A program made the position numbers and the translations under genes. DNA of 64,000 bases from a virus: IMG/VR virus record IMGVR_UViG_3300042894_002769, positions 1 through 64,000 of that record, one strand, 5' to 3'. The stretch's first letter is position 1. Each line of letters starts with the position of its first letter. Shown here in pieces: positions 42,154-50,683 of this stretch. The notes beneath the pieces are model-generated. The model did no database searches, was not told the origin of the DNA, and saw nothing but the letters and a program-made list of their open reading frames with translations.

Positions 42154-42780
42154 ATGACTCAATCATCCACTGTGACCCCCATAGAATTAAATTTAACAAC
42201 CATTGCACCATACCTGCACAACGTAAATGTCGCACTGCGGTCTTTCAACAGTCATTGCGAAGCCACATTAGCTCGCGGTGTCGCTTTAGGTATCGAACTC
42301 TTAGCGTTACGCGTGTCTGTTGTGACTCAATTTGAAAAAGCAAAATCAACTTCTATCGAATCGCGTGAAGGTCAAATCGCATGGCGAAATTACGCAAAAG
42401 AAAACATCCCTATCTCAATAACGCATTGCAATCGTTTCATAAACCTTGCACGATATTACATGCAACACGACGCTCTACCTATCCATAGCTCTATAAGCGC
42501 AGCATGCGCAGCAATTGGAGCATCGCCTGAAGTCCTAAAGTCACTTCAAGAACGTGAATCTAATGGCGAAAACATCAGCAGGGATAAAGTAACAAAAGCC
42601 ATTAACCTTTCACGAAATACGCTTAACCTTAAAAAATCAATTCAGGCAGTTAATCAAAACACACTTAAAATCATCGACGGTCACGCACCTAATGAATTAT
42701 CCAAAGACCAATGGTTAATCTTGCGTGACGAATTAACAGATATCGCTGACCACATCACTGCGATTATTAAAAAACTATGA
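42154..42780 (+). CDS. First plus-strand gene; DUF3102-like DNA-interacting protein (tentative)
   Basis: 208 residues, MTQSSTVTPIELNLTTIAPY. The stretch ALGIELLALRVSVVTQFEKA ... WRNYAKENIPISITHCNRFINLARY resembles the DUF3102 pattern (long helix, then W-x-x-x-L-x-x-x-x-x-ISxRxxxRYxxLA). A later helical part resembles a KorB/ParB-like regulator only vaguely. It overlaps the 49-residue ribbon-helix-helix gene by 4 bases and precedes the primase, so it may regulate or assist replication. Confidence 0.55.
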   Translation: MTQSSTVTPIELNLTTIAPYLHNVNVALRSFNSHCEATLARGVALGIELLALRVSVVTQFEKAKSTSIESREGQIAWRNYAKENIPISITHCNRFINLARYYMQHDALPIHSSISAACAAIGASPEVLKSLQERESNGENISRDKVTKAINLSRNTLNLKKSIQAVNQNTLKIIDGHAPNELSKDQWLILRDELTDIADHITAIIKKL

Positions 42781-42926
42781 AGAAAATTCGCAAAAGATAC
42801 AAAACACTACGAATTTACGAATCGGATTACCCCAATTTGTTAAAAATTAAAAAATCTCTTAATTTACCTTCGCTATCGGACGCACTGCGATTTGCAATCA
42901 GTACCACTATGGAAATGCGGAAATGA
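42777..42926 (+). CDS. Small ribbon-helix-helix protein
   Basis: 49 residues, starts ATG at 42777 inside the stop of the preceding gene, and ends overlapping the primase ATG (ATGA). MKKIRKRYKTLRIYESDYPN then LKIKKSLNLPSLSDALRFAI is the classic CopG/Arc ribbon-helix-helix layout: a basic strand, then two helices. Probably a transcriptional repressor or DNA-binding partner of the primase. Confidence 0.65.
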   Translation: MKKIRKRYKTLRIYESDYPNLLKIKKSLNLPSLSDALRFAISTTMEMRK

Positions 42927-45502
42927 ATGACCAACTTAACAATTTGCCGCAAGAATTACGACTATTGCCACAATGGTGCTACACGTCACCTGACCGCAAT
43001 GGTAAATACAAAATTCCAATGGGTAGAAATAAAACCTATGCTGCGAGCAATGACCCCGATACATGGTTAACCTTTGAAGATGCAGTTAGCCTGTCTGAAG
43101 GAAAACCTATTGGCTTTATGCTGTCAGCTAATGACCCCTATGCTGTGATAGACATTGATACGGGATATGCGTTTTGCGATATTGCAGGACAATTGCAACC
43201 CGACTTAGCCTTAATGCGCTATGAGTTTCATCAGCGATTATTGTCGTATTTGAATACCACGCCTACTTATAGCGAGATTACGCTGTCAGGCTACAATTAT
43301 CACACTTGGCATCGATTGCTTGATATGTCGGAGATATTTGCAGGGATTCGTGTATCGAGAATGCCTATTAAATTGCCTGATGGAACGCACCATACGCTTG
43401 ATAATGCGGGGATTGAAATTTACTCTAAGGAGCGATTTATTGTCTGCACGGGTAATTCGATTTCACTAGATACCATTAGCCTTGCGTCTACTGAGTTTTA
43501 TACGTTTTTGGAAAAAGCGCGTAAATTGACGACAAGAGCCGGTGGTAGCAAAGCCAGTGATTCTAAACCGCAAGTGGATACGGATGTGACCGTCCTGTCG
43601 AATTTACTGGGCATTGACTTTGATGAGGATTCTTATGTGAGAGCCATTGATGTTGTGACAGCAATTACCACTGAAGGCAATGCTTTTGAGGAAACCTATC
43701 GTGAGTTATTTCGCGGTGATATGACGGATTATCCATCGCAAAGTGAAGCTGATTATGCGCTGATAATTGCTATAGCCAAAATATCCCCTAATGACCCGCA
43801 GGTATTTAGGTTGTTTCGATTATCTGCACTGGGTAAACGTCCAAAGGCTATGGACAATGATGTCTATTTGCAACGCTCTGTGAATACGGCTAGAGCTGAG
43901 ATTAAGCGCGAAGAATCTGAAATGAATGAAGTGCGTGACTTTATCAATTCGACGAGAAAAGCCAAGGAGAAAAAACCTCAGCCTCGACTATTGACACAGA
44001 CTGCGACGAAATCTGCGATATTGGATGTACATGGTAAGCCACTAGTGTCTACTAGAGTACGTCAGCATAAGAAAGCCATTATGCCTGATATTTCGGATAT
44101 TGTGCCTGAAGGAACTGACCTCAAATTGGTGGGAACTGAAAATGAACTAGACTATCCGCCTGCCTTAGCAGGTGAGCATAGCAATTGGCTAATGGAACAT
44201 GCGCCACAACCAATGGCAGAAGCCTGTATTGTGAACACGTTGTCACTCTTGGCAGGTATTGGCGGAGCGTCGTATAAAATCAACCCCATTAGACCGACGG
44301 GTATTAACAGCTATTTTGTTTTGATGTCACTGTCTGCGACAGGTAAAGATATTTTGCATTCGGGCATGGGGTATATTAAAAAATCGATGGCAGATGTTGC
44401 GCCAGAATTGATAGATTTTATTGATAATAATCAATACAAGTCACAAAGTGCCATTATGCAAGCCATTGATGTGCATAAATTTGATAGCTTTTTGCATTTG
44501 ATTCCTGAATTTTCTAAATTATTGCATAGTGCAAATACTGTGTCACACTACGCAGAACTGTTAAACTTTACCTTATCGGCATATACGGCTTCGAGTGACG
44601 GTAATGAATTGCAAGGTGTGCGTAAGTCGGGATTTGCGACAGGTAAAGCTGGTGCAGAACTTAAACCAAGACCTAATGGCTTTGGGTATTCGTTTTGCGG
44701 TGAATGTACTGAAAATGATTTTAACTCAGCGCTCAATAATGGCATGCTAAGAGATGGCAAATTGTCGCGCTTTATCTGCGTTAGGGGTGATGACTATTTG
44801 ACCATTGGCAACCCCACAAATCCGCATTTACCGCCTAAGTTGAAACATAACTTAGCTAAAGCGATTAAATTTAGTGCTAGTGGTCAAAAAAGAATGATTC
44901 ACATGACCGATAGGGCGCAGCGACTTGACCAAGCATATTATGTGCTGATGTCAGATACGCTTAACCAGCATCGCTCGGTTGATGATGACCCTATGCGCGT
45001 TGTTTATAACCGCGCTAGGCTTAAAGTGTGGCGTGTTGCAGGTAGCCTAGCTATGCTTGAGAATCCTGATGCGCCTATTATCACAGAAGAACAATATTTG
45101 TGGGCAATGGGTCTTGTGAATCGTGATGTGTCAATAATGTCATACAAAATTATTAATCGCATAGTCGGTGATGGCGCGGATGACCATGACAGAATGGATA
45201 AGGTTAAGAGCCTAATTGATGATTTTACGGTTTATGGTTACACGCACAAAGAACACGACGTGCTGTATGGCAATGCGCTTGAGAAACATGGCGTAGTGGC
45301 ACGCAGGGCATTGCGTGAAAGTGTCAAATATTTGCCGATATTTAAAAACCCGCGCACGGGGAAATCGGATGTAGCTTTGATTGATAGTGCAATTAAAAAT
45401 CTTGTTTCAGAAGGCGTGATTAAATATTACGACGCTAAGGCAAGTAATGCTAATTTCGGTATTCGTACCGAGTGTTATTCACTGCAAGGAAAAGTAAAAT
45501 GA
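42923..45502 (+). CDS. Primase-helicase (PrimPol-like N-terminus, DUF3987 C-terminus)
   Basis: 859 residues. N-terminal third is a PrimPol/archaeo-eukaryotic-primase type domain: GFMLSANDPYAVIDIDTG with catalytic-type acidic residues, TLSGYNYHTWHRL (sGxGxH-like) and GIEIYSKERFIVCTGN. The middle is a linker (EKKPQPRLLTQTATK). The C-terminal half is the DUF3987 helicase-like ATPase (YFVLMSLSATGKDILHSGMG as divergent Walker A, then SQSAIMQAID, FGYSFCGECTENDF). It would prime and unwind DNA at the phage origin. Head of a long co-directional operon. Confidence 0.85.
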   Translation: MNDQLNNLPQELRLLPQWCYTSPDRNGKYKIPMGRNKTYAASNDPDTWLTFEDAVSLSEGKPIGFMLSANDPYAVIDIDTGYAFCDIAGQLQPDLALMRYEFHQRLLSYLNTTPTYSEITLSGYNYHTWHRLLDMSEIFAGIRVSRMPIKLPDGTHHTLDNAGIEIYSKERFIVCTGNSISLDTISLASTEFYTFLEKARKLTTRAGGSKASDSKPQVDTDVTVLSNLLGIDFDEDSYVRAIDVVTAITTEGNAFEETYRELFRGDMTDYPSQSEADYALIIAIAKISPNDPQVFRLFRLSALGKRPKAMDNDVYLQRSVNTARAEIKREESEMNEVRDFINSTRKAKEKKPQPRLLTQTATKSAILDVHGKPLVSTRVRQHKKAIMPDISDIVPEGTDLKLVGTENELDYPPALAGEHSNWLMEHAPQPMAEACIVNTLSLLAGIGGASYKINPIRPTGINSYFVLMSLSATGKDILHSGMGYIKKSMADVAPELIDFIDNNQYKSQSAIMQAIDVHKFDSFLHLIPEFSKLLHSANTVSHYAELLNFTLSAYTASSDGNELQGVRKSGFATGKAGAELKPRPNGFGYSFCGECTENDFNSALNNGMLRDGKLSRFICVRGDDYLTIGNPTNPHLPPKLKHNLAKAIKFSASGQKRMIHMTDRAQRLDQAYYVLMSDTLNQHRSVDDDPMRVVYNRARLKVWRVAGSLAMLENPDAPIITEEQYLWAMGLVNRDVSIMSYKIINRIVGDGADDHDRMDKVKSLIDDFTVYGYTHKEHDVLYGNALEKHGVVARRALRESVKYLPIFKNPRTGKSDVALIDSAIKNLVSEGVIKYYDAKASNANFGIRTECYSLQGKVK

Positions 45503-45753
45503 GTTTACTAACTGAACAACAACTTGAGGACATTATGTCAAATGTCCATGTTTGCGATGAAGATTGGTTTGAAAGTTTACTTAGAAAATGGAACGACAGG
45601 CAATCTGACTTCCCAGAACCAAAATGGCAAACAGCACCTAAAAATGCAGTAGTTGCTCAGATAAGAGAATACTGGCTTGATGAAAATGACAATGTTATTG
45701 AATTCAATGTACTTAAACAAAGAGTAATCACAAAGGTGGAAGATGGACAATAA
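45499..45753 (+). CDS. Small acidic protein, unknown
   Basis: 84 residues from MSLLTEQQLEDIMSNVHVCD. ATG overlaps the primase stop (ATGA), so I prefer it over a longer start. DWFESLLRKWNDRQSDFPEP and the later RxxLTxxQLE-like start resemble 46330; several small genes here share the pattern LxxxQxEDI and WND. No function known. Confidence 0.6.
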   Translation: MSLLTEQQLEDIMSNVHVCDEDWFESLLRKWNDRQSDFPEPKWQTAPKNAVVAQIREYWLDENDNVIEFNVLKQRVITKVEDGQ

Positions 45754-46024
45754 AGATAAAACATTCCTGTTAGAACGTCGTGCAGCGTTGCTAAAACAGC
45801 AATTCGATATGATGGAGCAGGTTCAAGAAATTGATAGGTTATTAGAAGCAAATAATGCAAAGCCTAAGTGGAATCCTGAAGGCGGAGATTGGTGGATTAC
45901 CGGTAATAGTGACATCGTGCCTGCAACAGTGGCGACGCTGTTTGGTGCAAGACGACCAACTGAGCAACAAGCAGAACGCGCATATCAATTGAGATGCGTA
46001 GATTTAATCGTTTGCTTGCACTAA
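45743..46024 (+). CDS. Small coiled-coil protein, unknown
   Basis: 93 residues: MDNKDKTFLLERRAALLKQQ, a helix to about 35, then KPKWNPEGGDWWITGNSDIV and an Arg-rich helix. No recognised domain. Overlaps the preceding gene by 11 bases. Confidence 0.55.
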   Translation: MDNKDKTFLLERRAALLKQQFDMMEQVQEIDRLLEANNAKPKWNPEGGDWWITGNSDIVPATVATLFGARRPTEQQAERAYQLRCVDLIVCLH

Positions 46025-46042
46025 GGGACGAGCTTTGCGGCT

Positions 46043-46327
46043 ATGAAATCAATTTTAATAATTTTTTTAATGTGCATGTCCAGCGTGACATTTGCACACG
46101 GTTCAAGTCACCAAACCAAATGGGAATATCACATTGATGATTTAGGCACGCCTTATATGCAATGCGGAAGACTGATGTATTCTGAATTATCTACATTGTT
46201 CGTCACTGTCGGTAATTTGCAGTATCGACTGCTACCAGAAATAATTGGTCGTGAAACAATGGCAGGTGCGGTTAAAGAAAAAGGTCAACGATGCTACGGG
46301 CATGGTTTTTATAATTCTTGGAGATAA
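46043..46327 (+). CDS. Predicted exported small protein
   Basis: 94 residues with a clear Sec signal peptide (MKSILIIFLMCMSSVTFA, cut expected before HG). The mature part has two Cys (YMQCGRLMY and GQRCYGHG) that could form a disulfide in the periplasm. Exported proteins are rare among phage replication genes; a role in superinfection exclusion or lysis control is conceivable, not shown. Confidence 0.65.
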   Translation: MKSILIIFLMCMSSVTFAHGSSHQTKWEYHIDDLGTPYMQCGRLMYSELSTLFVTVGNLQYRLLPEIIGRETMAGAVKEKGQRCYGHGFYNSWR

Positions 46328-46329
46328 TG

Positions 46330-46677
46330 ATGGCAGTATTAAGTGAAAAACAAATTGAAGAACTCGTCGCTCTATTTGATGTATGGTGGAATGGTGAGCA
46401 GTCGTATCGTGATTATTTAACTGAGTGGAACGATAAGCAACCTACTCAGCAGCATGCGTCAAGTGATAAGCCACCTAACTCATCAATTGGCGTTTCTGAA
46501 ATAACCTTGCGTGACTATTTTGCAGTGGAAGCAAGTGATGTCGATGTTGACAAATTTATGCCTAAAACTGTTGGCGATTGGGACAAAATGCACAAAGAAG
46601 ACGGTGAAGCACGAACTCGACAACGTGCGAGATACCTCCATGCTGATGCAATGCTTAAAGCAAGGGGTCGAGTATGA
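46330..46677 (+). CDS. Small protein with TLRDYFA motif, unknown
   Basis: 115 residues from MAVLSEKQIEELVALFD. The second of two adjacent ATGs (46330) lies 6 bases after GGAG and is preferred. ITLRDYFAVEASD and a C-terminal HADAMLKARG match the same motifs in the next gene, so the two are partial paralogues. Confidence 0.6.
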   Translation: MAVLSEKQIEELVALFDVWWNGEQSYRDYLTEWNDKQPTQQHASSDKPPNSSIGVSEITLRDYFAVEASDVDVDKFMPKTVGDWDKMHKEDGEARTRQRARYLHADAMLKARGRV

Positions 46678-46931
46678 GTAAAATTAAAACTGGCGGTGCA
46701 GCATTTCCAAGTGGTGAGTCGTACAGTGTTAATGGTGCGATAAATCAAAAAGCGCCATTACACCAAGGCATGACCTTGCGCGATTATTTTGCAGCAAAAG
46801 CCATGCAAGCTGAAATAAATGAATACTCAGGCATACCGACGACAAAACAAGAATATTTGTTTGAAATTGCGGTAAACGCTTATGCTATGGCTGATGCAAT
46901 GCTTAAAATGAGGGATGTGGAAATTGAGTAA
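46674..46931 (+). CDS. Small phage protein with MTLRDYFAAKAM motif
   Basis: 85 residues: TGGAAFPSGESYSVNG ... GMTLRDYFAAKAMQAE ... AYAMADAMLKMRD. This is a small family seen in many phages, with AFP near the start, G-MTLRDYFAA in the middle and YxxADAMLxxR at the end. Function not established. Overlaps the preceding gene by 4 bases. Confidence 0.7.
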   Translation: MSKIKTGGAAFPSGESYSVNGAINQKAPLHQGMTLRDYFAAKAMQAEINEYSGIPTTKQEYLFEIAVNAYAMADAMLKMRDVEIE

Positions 46932-46941
46932 GGTGACGATT

Positions 46942-47451
46942 ATGCCAAATAATAACGATTTCAGAACCTATTTGCCGTCAGAAATTGAGTTTCGACAAAA
47001 CTTTGCGGCTGAGTATGTCAAAGATAATGACGCGGTAAATGCACTTATGCGCTGTGGAATGGTCGCAGTTTATGCCATGCAACACGCAGCGGAAATTATG
47101 GAAGAACCGTATGTTCAAGAATTAATCAGCAGAGAAAGTTTTAAATTTCAAGAACTTGATGCTACCAAAGAATTAAAAGAAGAATCCATTATGGAACTTC
47201 GACGAATTATTAGTAGTAAGACAGCAAAAGATAATGATAAAATATCTGCGATTTCAAAGTTAAGTTCTATTTACGGTTGGGAATCAAACGGTAACTCAGA
47301 GTTACCATCGGGCGTGATGATAGTGCCAGCAATGACTGATATTGATAGTTGGTCAACAATGGCAGTAGCGTCACAAGACATGTTACGCGAGAAAATGTAT
47401 GACATGGCTAAACAAATTGAGTTAAAGGAACAGGAAGATGTCGCAAAATGA
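46942..47451 (+). CDS. Probable terminase small subunit
   Basis: 169 residues from MPNNNDFRTYLPSEIE (AAGGTGA at 5 bases; an earlier in-frame start lacks a site). The N-terminal stretch FRQNFAAEYVKDNDAVNALMRCG ... MQHAAEIMEEPYVQELISR is the helix-turn-helix pattern of Terminase_2-type small subunits (FVxEYxxDxNAxxAAxRxGY ... AxxLLxxPxVxxxI). A helical C-terminal part follows. It would select phage DNA for packaging with TerL, whose gene is 16 kb away on the opposite strand. Confidence 0.62.
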   Translation: MPNNNDFRTYLPSEIEFRQNFAAEYVKDNDAVNALMRCGMVAVYAMQHAAEIMEEPYVQELISRESFKFQELDATKELKEESIMELRRIISSKTAKDNDKISAISKLSSIYGWESNGNSELPSGVMIVPAMTDIDSWSTMAVASQDMLREKMYDMAKQIELKEQEDVAK

Positions 47452-47809
47452 TGTTGTCTTACCTTTATCGAAAAAGCACATCGAAGTAATCAAATTTAAG
47501 CTCGCGTTGCAATACGCAGCTGACAAAGAATACACATGTTTGAAAAATGTTAATGCGCTAGTCAACATGGACTATGTGTTTTTTACTGTTAAGATGATAA
47601 ATAATCACATTGAAAAAGCAATCATGCAAGGACATGACACGGTTTGTATTGAATGTGGGCATATTCATTTTGATGGTATTCGCAAAGTTGAATGGGATAT
47701 GGTCATGATGCTTTTTGAAGAAGCTGATGCTTTTAAGATACGTTCACAAGAGTTTCAAATTACGCCAAATTTACCATCACGAAGAATCACAATTTACTGG
47801 GAGAAGTAA
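47438..47809 (+). CDS. Unknown protein
   Basis: 123 residues, MSQNDVVLPLSKKHIEVIKF. Mixed alpha/beta, with VCIECGHIHFDGIRKVEWDMV in the middle; two Cys and a His are close but not a full zinc site. Overlaps the small terminase gene by 14 bases. No recognised domain. Confidence 0.55.
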   Translation: MSQNDVVLPLSKKHIEVIKFKLALQYAADKEYTCLKNVNALVNMDYVFFTVKMINNHIEKAIMQGHDTVCIECGHIHFDGIRKVEWDMVMMLFEEADAFKIRSQEFQITPNLPSRRITIYWEK

Positions 47810-47810
47810 G

Positions 47811-48767
47811 ATGTCAAAAGAATATTTAATTAACAAAATAGTCTATCACGACTATGCTGAGGGGTTTCAAGAGTTAATTGATATTGAAAAACTATTATCA
47901 AAATTTCCAACAGATGCTGTCATTGCTTTAGCAATCGATACATGCACTGATGTTGAAGCAATAGCCAGACACGGTAAACCGTCTGATAATGCAGCATTAG
48001 TGCGTAAATTATTGCTTTTAGTTGCGCTGGATTCTGAAGTACCGCCTATGATGGATAATAAAGCCATTGCCAATAAGATTGTTCATATTATGCGTAAATC
48101 TTTTATAGATAAATCATCAGCACTTGATTTACGCGATGCTATTTGCAATGCAATAACTGAGTATTTTCCAAGAAATACCACATCACTATTTCCTGACACT
48201 TTAAATGGACTTTATGAAAAATATCTTGTAGAAAATAAAAAAAGTATGCTTTTCACTGCTGGCGATTATGTTATCGATAAGAAAACTAAAGTCACCTATT
48301 TCATCACTACTTGTGAATATATAAAAGTTACAAAATGCGTGCAGCATACACTTTCAATTGTGCGCAATGGTATAACTACAACAATTGGTGTGTACGACAA
48401 TGATATTTATGACAAATTTGAATTAATTGAAACCAAACCTCAGCGTAATCAAATTTATCAATTAAGACTTGGTGATTTAAAAGTTAGAGTTTTAAAAGTT
48501 ACCAATCAAACTGTTTATTATGAAAACTTATATAACGTATCTTTACTTAGTCAGTGTGAACTAGAAAAGTTTATTCAAATATATAAACAAGTGAAAGTAT
48601 TTGCAGGCGAAAAATGGATGGTCGATGGTGTAGTACAGGGTAATATTGTTTTAGTAAACACTAATGCCGACCATGTGACAAATGTTGTTATAAAGCAAAA
48701 CAACGCTTCGTCAACTATTAGAATATTGCTTTCGTCATTCGTAAATTATCAACCAACCGAGGAATAA
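47811..48767 (+). CDS. Unknown two-part protein
   Basis: 318 residues from MSKEYLINKIVYHDYAEGFQ. ATG 47811 has GGGAGAAGTAAG before it; a longer frame start would lie inside the previous gene. Helical N-terminal part to about 150, then a beta-rich part (AGDYVIDKKTKVTYFITTCE, YQLRLGDLKVRVLKVTNQTV) with two similar strand-rich segments. Function unknown. Confidence 0.6.
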   Translation: MSKEYLINKIVYHDYAEGFQELIDIEKLLSKFPTDAVIALAIDTCTDVEAIARHGKPSDNAALVRKLLLLVALDSEVPPMMDNKAIANKIVHIMRKSFIDKSSALDLRDAICNAITEYFPRNTTSLFPDTLNGLYEKYLVENKKSMLFTAGDYVIDKKTKVTYFITTCEYIKVTKCVQHTLSIVRNGITTTIGVYDNDIYDKFELIETKPQRNQIYQLRLGDLKVRVLKVTNQTVYYENLYNVSLLSQCELEKFIQIYKQVKVFAGEKWMVDGVVQGNIVLVNTNADHVTNVVIKQNNASSTIRILLSSFVNYQPTEE

Positions 48768-48768
48768 A

Positions 48769-49029
48769 ATGTCAAATTTAATTAATTTAGTTATGCTTTG
48801 TATCGTAGCATTCGCTATGTCTTTGCACTATCCATCAGAAGCACTTTTTGTCGAACAATTTGTTATTTTGGTGCAAGGTTTTACCTATATTGTTGTATTA
48901 AGATTTATTCAAAGTGAATCGGTAAAATTAGCATTTAGCTTTTTGTCATTTCAGTTACTGCATATCGGTACAGCATTTGCGTTAGGCTTAGGATATGTTT
49001 TAATCACAAGTCCTATGACATTAGGTTAA
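48769..49029 (+). CDS. Small multi-span membrane protein
   Basis: 86 residues with two to three hydrophobic spans (LINLVMLCIVAFAMSL, FVILVQGFTYIVVLRFI, LLHIGTAFALGLGYVLI). No signal peptide cleavage site. Starts 1 base after the preceding stop. Unknown role. Confidence 0.6.
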   Translation: MSNLINLVMLCIVAFAMSLHYPSEALFVEQFVILVQGFTYIVVLRFIQSESVKLAFSFLSFQLLHIGTAFALGLGYVLITSPMTLG

Positions 49030-49031
49030 AA

Positions 49032-49283
49032 ATGAATATCACGCATATATACCAAAGTTTAACACCTTATTTGCGTGATAGATTTTGCAGTGAAGTTTTT
49101 ACGCTTGGTTTGGTACACGAGTTAAATCAAGCCAAGTATGAAGCGCATTGCAGAAGGCTTATCAAGCAACACAACGGGTCATCGCGTACACTTTATAAAG
49201 CGATGATGAATCTTGATTTAGAGCAAAGAAAACGCTTTTTTGATGTGATTAGTGGAGTATTGGAACATGAGCTTACCAATTAA
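49032..49283 (+). CDS. Small helical protein, unknown
   Basis: 83 residues, MNITHIYQSLTPYLRDRFCS; helical and basic in the middle (YEAHCRRLIKQHNGSSRTLY). Its end overlaps the HNH-like gene by 17 bases. Confidence 0.5.
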   Translation: MNITHIYQSLTPYLRDRFCSEVFTLGLVHELNQAKYEAHCRRLIKQHNGSSRTLYKAMMNLDLEQRKRFFDVISGVLEHELTN

Positions 49284-49905
49284 CGGATTATTGCCGACGG
49301 AAGAAGAAACAGCGATACCAGTTTATGTGCAAATTGAATCTATTGTAAATGACCCTTACGCAATTTTGCGTGACTATTTTAAATATTCACCCGAAACAGG
49401 TGTTATTTCTCGCACACAGTGTTATCAATCGCGCTTTATTGGTAAACCAACGCTGATAAAAAGCCAAGCAGGTGACAACTTTCAAGTTTACATAATGCTT
49501 GGTAAAAAACGAAAAGTATTTGCTGCGTGGAAGGTAGCAACATATTTGATGACTGGGATATTTCCAAATAAAAATTACGTCGTGCATTTTATGGATGGCG
49601 ATAAAAGTAATCTTTGCGCACAAAATCTATCAGTCATACCAAAAACATTTGCGACGCATTTAAATAACAATTTAATGGGTGAGAATCTATCGGTAAAACA
49701 AAATGGTAAACGGTTTGTGGTTGCCATAAAAAGAAATTCTGACCATCGATACCTAGGTACTTATGATTCTGAAAAAGAAGCACGGGTTGTGTATATGCGC
49801 GAGAAATTGCGCCTACGCAATGAAATTTTAGAAATTGTAAAGTTATCAAGACTTAATGTTGTTTCCATCACCAAGAGGTTATATCAACCATGTGCGATAC
49901 AGTAG
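49267..49905 (+). CDS. HNH endonuclease-like protein with AP2 domain
   Basis: 212 residues from MSLPINGLLPTEEE (ATG 49267). AILRDYFKYSPETGVISR starts the usual HNH_3 pattern; the finger region reads VVHFMDGDKSNLCAQNLSVI (HxDGDxxNL..NL). The first catalytic-side residue before the finger is Trp (AAWKVATYL) where His or Arg is common, which makes cutting activity uncertain. NGKRFVVAIKRNSDHRYLGTY is an AP2 DNA-binding domain. Free-standing homing endonucleases of this type move between phages. Confidence 0.72.
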   Translation: MSLPINGLLPTEEETAIPVYVQIESIVNDPYAILRDYFKYSPETGVISRTQCYQSRFIGKPTLIKSQAGDNFQVYIMLGKKRKVFAAWKVATYLMTGIFPNKNYVVHFMDGDKSNLCAQNLSVIPKTFATHLNNNLMGENLSVKQNGKRFVVAIKRNSDHRYLGTYDSEKEARVVYMREKLRLRNEILEIVKLSRLNVVSITKRLYQPCAIQ

Positions 49906-50195
49906 CTAGAATTGTTGTTGTTGTTTTACCTGATGATATTGATTTTTCAATTTATGTTTCGATGACACTTACTGGAAGTCTTATTCCAGCTACATTTCAC
50001 GATGATATTGACGACAATCGTGAAATTGATGTGACCGATATTAAATTTGAAGAAGGTTATAGCGAGTATGACACTTGCGATTTTAAAGAAAAGGTCTATA
50101 ATTACGTTAACTATCACTTGCCAAGAATTTTTAATGAAGTGCAACGTGATAGTGATTTGATTTTTCTACCACACAGATTAAAGGTCACAACATGA
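49890..50195 (+). CDS. Unknown acidic protein
   Basis: 101 residues, MCDTVARIVVVVLPDDIDFS. Acidic, beta-rich at the N-terminus, then KEKVYNYVNYHLPRIFNEVQ. Overlaps the HNH gene by 16 bases. No recognised domain. Confidence 0.5.
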   Translation: MCDTVARIVVVVLPDDIDFSIYVSMTLTGSLIPATFHDDIDDNREIDVTDIKFEEGYSEYDTCDFKEKVYNYVNYHLPRIFNEVQRDSDLIFLPHRLKVTT

Positions 50196-50389
50196 AGTTT
50201 GATAAAAACAGTTTGATTATGGGAATCATTCTAGGTATTTTGCTGAGTGTATTTTCCGTTTGGCTATTGCCATTTTATATGGTTCACGACGCTGATATTG
50301 GCGGCTTTGTGTTCCGCGATAACAAAGTCTATGAGCTAACTGAAATGCTCAACGAACCGCCACAACAGACACAACAACGGGTAAAATAA
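50192..50389 (+). CDS. Small membrane protein
   Basis: 65 residues with one strong N-terminal transmembrane segment (LIMGIILGILLSVFSVWLLP) and a Gln-rich tail. Could be a signal anchor. Four-base overlap with the previous gene and one-base overlap with the next. Confidence 0.55.
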   Translation: MKFDKNSLIMGIILGILLSVFSVWLLPFYMVHDADIGGFVFRDNKVYELTEMLNEPPQQTQQRVK

Positions 50390-50583
50390 TGATTAATGAA
50401 TATTTAAAATTTATACTATTCACAGTAGTTTTAGCTGCGTTTAATGTAAAGATTCTTGACATGTCGCTTAAAGAATCTATTGATTTATCAATGCTTTCAA
50501 TTGCAGTTGTATCAGTGATTGAGCTGAAATTCCATGTCAAGCGCATTTTGAAACAATTGCGCGAACTTGATATTCTTGATTAA
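50389..50583 (+). CDS. Small membrane protein
   Basis: 64 residues: YLKFILFTVVLAAFNVKIL and SMLSIAVVSVIELKF are hydrophobic spans, followed by a basic helix HVKRILKQLREL. Two-span topology with a cytoplasmic basic tail is likely. Its start shares a base with the preceding stop. Confidence 0.55.
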   Translation: MINEYLKFILFTVVLAAFNVKILDMSLKESIDLSMLSIAVVSVIELKFHVKRILKQLRELDILD

Positions 50584-50602
50584 CACCACAAAAGGTAAAA
50601 CC

Positions 50603-50665
50603 ATGCGATTAAATAAAACAATGCAAGAAGTCTTCCTGTTGCAACTAACATTATCACAGACTTAA
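50603..50665 (+). pseudogene. Possible frameshifted small gene
   Basis: ATG at 50603 has AAAAGG upstream and opens a 20-codon frame (MRLNKTMQEVFLLQ...). The next frame contains a better-looking C-terminus, SLPVATNIITDLKQLGWKNG, which runs to a stop overlapping the next gene. One base change would join them. It may be a recently broken gene or a real 20-residue peptide. Confidence 0.3.
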
Positions 50666-50683
50666 AACAATTGGGGTGGAAAA

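Noticed and set aside
45657-45860. Minus-strand frame of 67 codons
   Set aside because: It is antisense to two overlapping plus-strand genes in a tight operon and has no ribosome site.
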